From NCBI GenBank assembly GCA_946004305.1, contig CAMFZJ010000002.1, positions 1-29,152 on the forward strand: 29,152 bases of DNA, in the 5' to 3' direction. A model generated the notes under the pieces. That model worked only from the letters and a program-made list of their open reading frames with translations, searched no databases and had not been told where the DNA came from. Positions 15,985 to 22,219 of the stretch are shown piece by piece. The first letter of the stretch is position 1; each line of letters begins with the position of its first letter. Both the position numbers and the translations under genes were made by a program. The stretch is from an uncultured Clostridia bacterium. GTDB taxonomy: Bacteria; Bacillota; Clostridia; Oscillospirales; Acutalibacteraceae.

Positions 15985-16695
15985 ATGTCCTACTATGATA
16001 TGCACTCTCATATACTTCCACAGCTTGATGACGGCTCCAAAAGTACAGAATTAAGCCTAAAAATAATAGACAAGCTTAAAAAGCAAGGCGTTACTAATAT
16101 CTGTTTCACTCCCCATTTTTATTCAAACGAGGAGAGTATTCAGGATTTTGTAAGCAAAAGAGCCGACTCTGTTAATAAGCTTATACCTTTGCTTCCTGAA
16201 GATATTAACTACTGCATAGGTGCTGAAGTATATGTAACAGGCTATCTTTTTAATAATTCGGATTTGTCCCAAATTTGCTACGGCAATTCAAAGTATATTC
16301 TGTGTGAGTTTCCTTTTGAATGTAGCTTTGGGGACCATACAATGAATTATTTTTACAAGCTTCAAAGCAACTATGGATTAAAGCCGGTGCTTACCCATGT
16401 TGAAAGATATTATAATCTTATGAATGACGAGGGCTTGCTGGAAGATTTGGTTGATGAGGGAATTATAATTCAGAGCAATGTTGGTGCATTTAAGGGCTTT
16501 TCTCAGAAGCGTAAACTGTTAAAATATATAAAACGAGGCTATATTACAGTATTAGGTACAGATTGCCATTCATTAACACGAGGTAATCCTGATGAATATC
16601 TTGATACAATTAACCTTATCAAAGATAAATGCGGACAAGGGTATGTTGATGATATAGTTAAAATAAGTGCAGAGATTTTTGATTCTGCCAAATAA
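15985..16695 (+). CDS. PHP-domain tyrosine-protein phosphatase (CpsB/YwqE-like)
   Basis: 236-residue protein of the PHP superfamily closest to CpsB/CapC/YwqE. These metal-dependent phosphatases remove phosphate from tyrosine kinases that control capsule export. Metal-binding features are 'YDMHSHILPQLDDGS' (H6 and H8 region), 'CFTPHFY', 'IGAEVYV', 'LTHVERYYNL' and 'GTDCHSLTRGNP'. No tyrosine kinase or polysaccharide gene is in the window, so its target cannot be read from context. It starts 9 nt after leuB with a short AGGTGAT ribosome site and ends just before a strong hairpin. Confidence 0.85.
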   Translation: MSYYDMHSHILPQLDDGSKSTELSLKIIDKLKKQGVTNICFTPHFYSNEESIQDFVSKRADSVNKLIPLLPEDINYCIGAEVYVTGYLFNNSDLSQICYGNSKYILCEFPFECSFGDHTMNYFYKLQSNYGLKPVLTHVERYYNLMNDEGLLEDLVDEGIIIQSNVGAFKGFSQKRKLLKYIKRGYITVLGTDCHSLTRGNPDEYLDTINLIKDKCGQGYVDDIVKISAEIFDSAK

Positions 16696-16698
16696 TCT

Positions 16699-16740
16699 AG
16701 GGGCTGTCGCAAATTTTACTAATTAGCGACAGCCCCTTTT
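16699..16740 (+). terminator. Strong hairpin/terminator after the PHP gene
   Basis: Perfect 12-bp stem AGGGGCTGTCGC (16699-16710) / GCGACAGCCCCT (16726-16737) with a 15-nt A/T-rich loop, followed by TTT. It works as a terminator by form. The GGGGCTGTCGC ends also resemble insertion-sequence termini, as I remember them for IS1182-type elements, and the hairpin abuts a truncated gene, so a collapsed element end is an alternative reading. Confidence 0.75.
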
Positions 16741-17043
16741 TCATATAAAAAAGCCTACGCTCTACTTGAACAGGTAGGTCTTAACAAAGATGAAGCAGAC
16801 AGAAGAATTTTGAAGCTTTCAGGCGGTCAGCAACAAAGAGTTGCCATAGCACGTGCTTTATCTTATGAACCTGATTTTATCCTTGCAGATGAACCCACAG
16901 GTAATTTAGACGGTGAAACACAAGAAGAAATAATTAAAATTTTAAGAGAGCTTGCAGATAAGGGCAAATGTGTAATAATAGTAACCCATTCACCTGAAGT
17001 TGCCAAAAAAGCAGATGAAGTTTACAAGTTAAATAAGGTATAA
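16741..17043 (+). pseudogene. 5'-truncated ABC transporter ATP-binding protein
   Basis: C-terminal remnant, about 100 residues, of a MacB/LolD-type ATPase subunit. Homology begins at about 16744-16753 ('KKAYALLEQVGL'). It keeps the signature LSGGQQQR, Walker B 'FILADEPTGNLD' and the switch His in 'IIVTHSPEV', and ends at TAA 17041-17043. Walker A and the Q-loop, roughly 125 residues, are missing, and the reading frame meets a stop inside the hairpin immediately upstream. A TTG at 16810 could start a 77-residue product, but it would have no ATP-binding P-loop and I see no ribosome site. No permease partner is nearby. It is most likely a dead fragment. Confidence 0.88.
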
Positions 17044-17098
17044 ATTTCCTTACAAAATAACATATTCTTTTTCATTTTAAGAAAACATAAATCTCCTT

Positions 17099-17141
17099 AA
17101 AACACAAAAGAGGTGCATAATCAGCACCTCTTTTGTGTTTT
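17099..17141. terminator. Bidirectional terminator, perfect 18-bp stem
   Basis: AAAACACAAAAGAGGTGC (17099-17116) pairs perfectly with 17124-17141 around a 7-nt loop. The outer arms are A-rich and T-rich, so a U tract is made on either strand. It lies between the ABC remnant and the 3' end of hisF, and mainly terminates the minus-strand hisHF operon. Confidence 0.9.
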
Positions 17142-17168
17142 ATTCAATATAATTAATTCATCATAAAA

Positions 17169-17924
17169 TTACAGCCTTACAGAAATTCCTCTGCTGTCCA
17201 GGTATTCTTTAAGCTTAGGAATAGGAATCTCACCAAAGTGAAACAGAGAAGCAGCTAAAACAGCGTCAGCTTTGCCTAAGGTAAAAGCATTGTAAAAATG
17301 CTCCAATGCTCCTGCTCCGCCGCTTGCAATAACCGGAATGTTTACCTTTTCTGAAACAGCCTTAGTTAATGCTAAATCATAACCTCTTTTCTGTCCGTCC
17401 TCGTCCATACTTGTTAACAGAATTTCTCCTGCACCTCGCTTTTCACATTCCACAGCCCACTCAACAGCGTCAATTCCCATAGGAATACGACCTCCGTTAA
17501 TATATACCTCCCAGCTGTCGCCCTTGCGTTTAGCGTCAATAGCAACAACTACACATTGACTGCCGAATTTATAAGCGGCTTCATTTATCAGCTCAGGTCT
17601 TTTAATAGCCGCACTGTTTACAGATACCTTGTCAGCACCGGCTCTTAAAATATCGTTGAAATCTTCAACAGTCCTAATTCCTCCGCCAACGGTAAAAGGA
17701 ATAAAAATCTTGTTTGCAACTTCCTTAACCATATCTATTACAGTAGAGCGTCCGTCACTTGAAGCAGTAATATCCAAAAATACTAACTCATCAGCACCTT
17801 GCTTGTCATATTCCTTAGCACACTCAACAGGATCTCCTGCGTCAACTAAATCAACAAAGCTCATTCCCTTAACAACTCTGCCGTTTTTTACATCAAGACA
17901 GGGAATTATTCTTTTAGCATACAT
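17169..17924 (-). CDS. hisF: Imidazole glycerol phosphate synthase, cyclase subunit HisF
   Basis: TIM-barrel cyclase that uses ammonia from HisH to turn PRFAR into imidazole glycerol phosphate and AICAR. It has 251 residues. The catalytic D11 is in 'IIPCLDVKNGRVVKG' and the second catalytic Asp in 'VVVAIDAKRKG'. Phosphate-binding 'VGGGIRTVEDF' and 'IASGGAGALEHF' are present. The ribosome site AAGGTG overlaps the hisH stop, and the gap to hisH is 9 nt. hisA, which often separates hisH and hisF, is absent. The E. coli-like WbuZ homologue (sugar amidation) is an alternative, but no such partner is near and the length and motifs fit HisF. Confidence 0.93.
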   Translation of the reverse strand: MYAKRIIPCLDVKNGRVVKGMSFVDLVDAGDPVECAKEYDKQGADELVFLDITASSDGRSTVIDMVKEVANKIFIPFTVGGGIRTVEDFNDILRAGADKVSVNSAAIKRPELINEAAYKFGSQCVVVAIDAKRKGDSWEVYINGGRIPMGIDAVEWAVECEKRGAGEILLTSMDEDGQKRGYDLALTKAVSEKVNIPVIASGGAGALEHFYNAFTLGKADAVLAASLFHFGEIPIPKLKEYLDSRGISVRL

Positions 17925-17933
17925 ATTAACACC

Positions 17934-18548
17934 TTACCTTAAGCACATATCAGCAAAATTTCTCAGAATTTTCAGCCCAACTTCACCGCTTTTTTCAGGA
18001 TGAAACTGTGTTGCATGTATATTTTTATAAGAAACTGCTGCGTCAATAGTAACTCCATATTCAGTCTGAGCCGCTACAATATCTCTGCTTTCAGCTTTCA
18101 GGTAATAGGAATGAACAAAGTAAACGTAGGAATTATTTTCAATACCTCTGAATATCCCTTCATCCTTCAGAATATTAATACTGTTCCATCCCATATGAGG
18201 AATTTTAAGTCCATGACCGTTAGGAATTTTAGTTACAGAGCCTTTAAAAATATCTAAACCCTTAACATTAGGGCTTTCCTCGCTTTCAGGGAATAATAAC
18301 TGTAAACCAAGACAAATACCTAAAAAGGGCTTACCTGTGTTTACAAATTCTTTGACAACATCTTTAATGCCATAGCTTTCCATAGTATTCATAGAGTCTC
18401 CAAAAGAACCTACACCGGGAAGTATAGCTCCGTCAGCCTCAAGTATTTTATCTTTATCTCTTGTAACAATACATTCACAGCCTATATATTTCAAAGCTTT
18501 GTAAACGCTTTGAATATTTCCTGCGCCATAGTCGATAATTGCAATCAT
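17934..18548 (-). CDS. hisH: Imidazole glycerol phosphate synthase, glutamine amidotransferase subunit HisH
   Basis: Class-I glutamine amidotransferase that releases ammonia from glutamine and passes it to HisF. It has 204 residues. The triad is visible: C79 in 'FLGICLGLQLLF', H183 and E185 in 'ATQFHPEKSGE'. 'ILPGVGSFGDSM' forms the oxyanion strand. The ribosome site GAGG lies about 8 nt before the ATG on the minus strand. It is the first gene of a two-gene hisHF unit that diverges from the RpiR-type regulator; a dyad lies 36-62 nt upstream of its start. Confidence 0.94.
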   Translation of the reverse strand: MIAIIDYGAGNIQSVYKALKYIGCECIVTRDKDKILEADGAILPGVGSFGDSMNTMESYGIKDVVKEFVNTGKPFLGICLGLQLLFPESEESPNVKGLDIFKGSVTKIPNGHGLKIPHMGWNSINILKDEGIFRGIENNSYVYFVHSYYLKAESRDIVAAQTEYGVTIDAAVSYKNIHATQFHPEKSGEVGLKILRNFADMCLR

Positions 18549-18583
18549 AGGTTACCTCAGAATTTGAATAAATTTGCACAATA

Positions 18584-18610
18584 ATGACGTAGTTACATCA
18601 TATACGTATA
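18584..18610. promoter_or_regulatory. Dyad symmetries upstream of hisH
   Basis: ATGACGTA-GT-TACATCAT (18584-18601) is an 18-nt inverted repeat with one mismatch per arm, followed directly by the perfect palindrome TATACGTATA (18601-18610). They lie 36-62 nt before the hisH ATG, where an operator would sit. On the minus strand TTGTCA (complement of 18617-18622) may be a -35 box, but the matching -10 is weak. The bound factor is unknown. Confidence 0.45.
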
Positions 18611-18675
18611 AAACAATGACAATTTTAACATAAAGACTTTAAAAATGCAAGAACACAGGGTGATTTGTACCAAAT

Positions 18676-18723
18676 CTTGCAAAATTAATATATTTTTGCA
18701 AGAAATCAGTTGTATTTTGCAAG
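18676..18723. repeat. TTTTGCAAG operator-like repeats
   Basis: Three exact 9-nt copies: CTTGCAAAA at 18676-18684 (inverted), TTTTGCAAG at 18694-18702 and TTTTGCAAG at 18715-18723. A shorter TGCAAG lies at 18646-18651. The first two form an inverted repeat, and the third falls between the -35 and -10 boxes of the downstream promoter. The pattern suggests binding sites for a dimeric regulator, plausibly the RpiR-type protein encoded next to it. Confidence 0.65.
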
Positions 18724-18738
18724 TTTTAGTGCTAGAAT
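18710..18738 (+). promoter_or_regulatory. Extended -10 promoter of the RpiR-type regulator gene
   Basis: -35-like TTGTAT (18710-18715), a 17-nt spacer and extended -10 TGCTAGAAT (18730-18738). The -35 is weak, as is common when TGN precedes the -10. A TTTTGCAAG box (18715-18723) sits inside the spacer, so a bound protein would block polymerase. Confidence 0.6.
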
Positions 18739-18769
18739 GAAATACACTGCATGGAAGGTGGTAATTATT

Positions 18770-19651
18770 ATGGTTGAACATCTATTAACAAGAATAGAAA
18801 TGAATATAAAGAATTTTTCAAAAGGACAAAAGCGTATAGCTAACTATATAGAAGAGCATTATGATACAGCGGCTTTTATGACAGCCGCAAAGCTTGGCAA
18901 AACCGTAGGTGTGTCGGAAAGCACCGTTGTACGTTTTGCAAACGAGCTTGGCTATTCAGGCTATCCAAAGCTTCAAAAGGCTATGCAGGAGATGATTCGT
19001 GATAAGCTTACTTCGGTACAGCGTATTGATGTTACATCAACACGAATCGGAAATAATCACGTCCTTGATGCAATAATGAATCAGGATATCGAAAAAATCA
19101 GACGTACTCTTGAGGAAACCTCCCACGAGGATTTTGAGAAAGCGGTTAAGTCTATTGTGAATGCAAAAAGAATTTATGTGTTTGGTGTTCGTTCTACAGC
19201 TTCACTGGCACAGTTTTTGGGCTATTATCTTTCACTGATTTTTGATAATGTAAGGGTAATAACAGATACTTCAAAAACACATACCTATGAACAGCTTTTC
19301 AGAATCGGCAAAGATGATGTAATGATAGGGATTAGTTTCCCAAGATACAGCACAATGGCAGTAGAGGCAATGAGCCTTGCCCGTCAGCGTGGAGCAAATT
19401 CAATCGCAATTACAGACAGTATGGTGTCGCCCCTTGTGTCCGCTGCTGATGAAGTGTTGCTTGCAAGAAGTGATATGGCGTCTGTAGTTGATTCATTAGT
19501 AGCACCCTTAAGTTTAATTAATGCTTTAATAGTAGCTACAGTTCTTGAGAAAAAGGATGAGGTAACAGATACTTTTAAGGAGCTTGAGCTTATCTGGAAC
19601 CACCAAGGTGTTTATGATAATTCCGCAAATAAGGTGTCCGATGAAAAGTAA
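18770..19651 (+). CDS. MurR/RpiR-family transcriptional regulator
   Basis: 293-residue regulator with an N-terminal RpiR helix-turn-helix (about 1-78; 'KGQKRIANYIEEHYDTAAFM', then 'VGVSESTVVRFANELGYSGY') and a C-terminal SIS sugar-phosphate-binding domain (about 115-260; 'KRIYVFGVRSTASLAQFLGY', 'IGISFPRYSTMAVEAMSLAR'). The frame is open back to 18710, but the ATG at 18770 has GGAAGGTGG at 18753-18761, and the upstream codons overlap the promoter. It diverges from hisH and is coupled to the following flavoprotein gene by an 11-nt overlap. The ligand is probably a phosphosugar, as in the family; nothing nearby identifies it. Confidence 0.92.
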   Translation: MVEHLLTRIEMNIKNFSKGQKRIANYIEEHYDTAAFMTAAKLGKTVGVSESTVVRFANELGYSGYPKLQKAMQEMIRDKLTSVQRIDVTSTRIGNNHVLDAIMNQDIEKIRRTLEETSHEDFEKAVKSIVNAKRIYVFGVRSTASLAQFLGYYLSLIFDNVRVITDTSKTHTYEQLFRIGKDDVMIGISFPRYSTMAVEAMSLARQRGANSIAITDSMVSPLVSAADEVLLARSDMASVVDSLVAPLSLINALIVATVLEKKDEVTDTFKELELIWNHQGVYDNSANKVSDEK

Positions 19652-20873
19652 AAAAGTAATAGTAATCGGCGGAGGTCCGGCAGGCTTAATGGCGGCTGGC
19701 TTTGCTTCACAAAATGGAGCTAAAGTACAGCTCTTTGAAAAAATGCCCAGAGTCGGCAGAAAACTCCGTATAACAGGAAAAGGCAGATGTAACCTTGCAA
19801 ATAACTGCGATGTTGAAACTTTTATGCAGAACGTACCTGTAAACAATCGTTTCTTATACAGCGCAATTTATAATTTTACGCCCTATGACATTATAAGCTT
19901 TTTTGAGGATTTAGGACTGAAAACAAAAACCGAGCGTGGTAATAGAGTGTATCCAATTTCAGAAAAAGCAACCGATGTTGTTGATACAATGAAAAGATTT
20001 GCAGAGAAAAACGGTACAGAAATTATCCACCAAGAAGTAAAATCACTTATACTGGAAAATAACGCTTGTGTGGGTGTTAGGACCGATAATAACACATATA
20101 TTGCCGATTCAGTAATTGTTGCTACAGGAGGTAAAAGCTACCACTTGACAGGCTCTACCGGTGACGGCTATAATTTTGCTAAAGAGGCAGGCCATACTAT
20201 CATTGACCCCAAGCCGTCACTTGTACCTCTTGAAAGCACAGACAATTCCTGCAAAGAGATGCAAGGACTTTCATTACGGAATGTATCCTTAACTGTCAAG
20301 AACAAAAATAATAAAACTGTCTATACGGATTTTGGGGAAATGCTTTTTACCCACTTCGGATTGTCAGGCCCAATGATTTTGTCTGCAAGCTGTCACTTAA
20401 AGGACTATGAAAAAGAGAATTACACAGTATATATTGACTTAAAGCCGGCTTTAAATGATGAACAGCTGGATTTACGAATTCAGCGTGATTTTAAGGAAAA
20501 TATCAATAAATCAGTTTCCAATTCACTTTCAAAGCTTTTACCTAAAAAAATGATACCTGTTATGCTAAAGCGCTGGGGTGTGCCTTTTGATAAAAAATGC
20601 AACAGCATTACAAAAGAGGAGAGAAAAAAGCTTTTATTTCTTATAAAGAATTTTGATATTCCGATATCAAAACCTCGCCCTGTTGAGGAAGCAATAATTA
20701 CCTCGGGAGGTATAAAGGTTTCGGAAATTAACCCAAAAACCATGGAAAGCAAGCTGGTATCCGGACTGTATTTTGCAGGTGAGGTAATTGACGTTGACGC
20801 TTATACAGGTGGTTTCAATTTGATAATAGCTTGGGCTACAGGCAGACTAAGCGGTGAAAATGCCTCAATTTGA
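19641..20873 (+). CDS. HI0933/YhiN-family NAD(P)/FAD-dependent oxidoreductase
   Basis: 410-residue flavoprotein (HI0933-like, also annotated as aminoacetone oxidase family). The N-terminal FAD-binding Rossmann motif is 'VIGGGPAGLMAAGFA', then 'GRKLRITGKGRCNLAN', a hallmark of this family. The C-terminal FAD contact is 'GLYFAGEVIDVDAYTGGFNL'. The ATG at 19641 has AAGGTG at 19631-19636 and lies within the end of the regulator gene; codons further upstream belong to that gene's other frame. Function is poorly known in the family. It often stands before cmk in Clostridia, as here (54-nt gap). Confidence 0.9.
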   Translation: MKSKKVIVIGGGPAGLMAAGFASQNGAKVQLFEKMPRVGRKLRITGKGRCNLANNCDVETFMQNVPVNNRFLYSAIYNFTPYDIISFFEDLGLKTKTERGNRVYPISEKATDVVDTMKRFAEKNGTEIIHQEVKSLILENNACVGVRTDNNTYIADSVIVATGGKSYHLTGSTGDGYNFAKEAGHTIIDPKPSLVPLESTDNSCKEMQGLSLRNVSLTVKNKNNKTVYTDFGEMLFTHFGLSGPMILSASCHLKDYEKENYTVYIDLKPALNDEQLDLRIQRDFKENINKSVSNSLSKLLPKKMIPVMLKRWGVPFDKKCNSITKEERKKLLFLIKNFDIPISKPRPVEEAIITSGGIKVSEINPKTMESKLVSGLYFAGEVIDVDAYTGGFNLIIAWATGRLSGENASI

Positions 20874-20927
20874 ACATATAAATTAAACATTATATATTAA
20901 TATCATTTATGAAAGGTTGTAATAATT

Positions 20928-21596
20928 ATGTCTATAGCAATTGCAATTGATGGACCTGCCGGAGCAGGCAAAAGCACTATATCTAAATCAGCGGCAAAGA
21001 AACTTGGCTTTATCTATATAGATACAGGCGCATTGTATCGTACAGTTGGTCTTGCAGCTACAAGAAATAATGTTGAGCCTGTGGAAGGTGAGGCTGTTAA
21101 TAATCTTTTAAACAGCATAAAGGTTGAGCTTACATTTAATGATAAAGGTGAACAGGTTGTTCTATTAGACGGTGAAGATGTATCAGGCTTAATCAGAACC
21201 CCCGAAGCGTCAATGATGGCTTCTAAAATATCTGCCATTCCTGAAGTAAGAGCTTATCTCCTTGACCTACAGAGAAATATGGCAAAAACAGATAATGTGA
21301 TTATGGACGGCAGAGATATCGGAACAGTAGTATTGCCTGATGCAGAGGTAAAAATATTCCTTACAGCAACCCCTGAAGCAAGAGCAACAAGAAGGTATAA
21401 GGAACTTGTTGAAAAGGGTATGGATGTGAAATACGAGGATATTTTGGAGGATGTTAAAACTCGTGATTATAACGATTCCCACAGAGATATTGCACCGCTA
21501 AAACAGGCGGAGGACGCAGTATTAGCTGATACAACAGAGATTGATTTAGAAGGCAGTATTGATTTAATCGTCAGTATTATTAAGGAGCATATGTAA
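20928..21596 (+). CDS. cmk: Cytidylate kinase
   Basis: Phosphorylates CMP and dCMP to the diphosphates. It has 222 residues: P-loop GPAGAGKST (9-17), 'YIDTGALYR', the CMP-binding insert region, 'VIMDGRDIGTVVLPDA' and the lid region 'RDYNDSHRDIAPLKQAEDA'. The ribosome site GAAAGG precedes the ATG. Its stop shares a base with the plsC start (TAATG), so the two are translationally coupled. cmk-plsC-ispH-rpsA is a recurrent gene order in Clostridia. Confidence 0.96.
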   Translation: MSIAIAIDGPAGAGKSTISKSAAKKLGFIYIDTGALYRTVGLAATRNNVEPVEGEAVNNLLNSIKVELTFNDKGEQVVLLDGEDVSGLIRTPEASMMASKISAIPEVRAYLLDLQRNMAKTDNVIMDGRDIGTVVLPDAEVKIFLTATPEARATRRYKELVEKGMDVKYEDILEDVKTRDYNDSHRDIAPLKQAEDAVLADTTEIDLEGSIDLIVSIIKEHM

Positions 21597-22219
21597 TGGG
21601 ACAGTCAAGAGTTCTATATAGAATCGGCAGAATAGTGTGTACACCTGTATTCAAACTCGCTTATAGATATAAGGTTGTAAATAAGGCAAATATTCCTGAT
21701 GACGGCGGATATATAATTGCCTGCAATCATATTTCATTTTCCGATCCTGTGCTTTTAGGCTTAGGTCAGAAACGCAGAATTTTCTTTATGGCAAAAGATA
21801 CACTTTTTAAAAATAAATTTTTCGGAGCATTGATTCGCAAGTTAGGAGCTTTTCCTGTAACCCGAGGAGCAGGTGACGGTAAAGCAATAAAGACCGGTAC
21901 CGACTTAATTGAGGAAGGTAATGTGATGGGCATTTTCATCGAAGGAGCAAGGAGTAAAACTGGTGAACTAATGCGTCCCAGAAGCGGTTGTGCATTGGTA
22001 GCTCAGCAGACTAAGGTGTCTGTTGTTCCCGCTTGCATTACACCTTTGTCAAAAAAATTGTTTGCAAAACGTATTATACATTTTGGAGACCCTTTGACAA
22101 TTGAAGAATTAGGACTTGTTACCGGTGACAGACGTGAGCTGAAGAATGCAAGCACTATGATTATGAATAAAATCAAAGAAATGAGAGAGCAAGACTTAAA
22201 TGAGTATAAGGGTAGCTAA
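21596..22219 (+). CDS. plsC: 1-acyl-sn-glycerol-3-phosphate acyltransferase
   Basis: Membrane-associated enzyme that acylates lysophosphatidic acid to phosphatidic acid. It has 207 residues. The acyltransferase motifs are NHISFSD (HX4D), 'GAFPVTRGAGDGKAI' (glycerol-phosphate binding), 'FIEGARSKTG' and 'VVPACITPL'. The ATG overlaps the cmk stop by 1 nt, and its own end overlaps the ispH start by 20 nt, so three proteins are tightly linked in translation. Confidence 0.93.
   Translation: MGQSRVLYRIGRIVCTPVFKLAYRYKVVNKANIPDDGGYIIACNHISFSDPVLLGLGQKRRIFFMAKDTLFKNKFFGALIRKLGAFPVTRGAGDGKAIKTGTDLIEEGNVMGIFIEGARSKTGELMRPRSGCALVAQQTKVSVVPACITPLSKKLFAKRIIHFGDPLTIEELGLVTGDRRELKNASTMIMNKIKEMREQDLNEYKGS

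Noticed and set aside
16810..17043. A functional small ABC protein of 77 residues
   Set aside because: It lacks Walker A and the Q-loop, has no ribosome site, and homology continues upstream of its TTG start, so it is a remnant.
17169..18548. hisHF as a WbuY/WbuZ-type sugar amidation pair
   Set aside because: No amidotransferase partner or surface-polysaccharide genes are nearby, and lengths and motifs fit the histidine enzymes.
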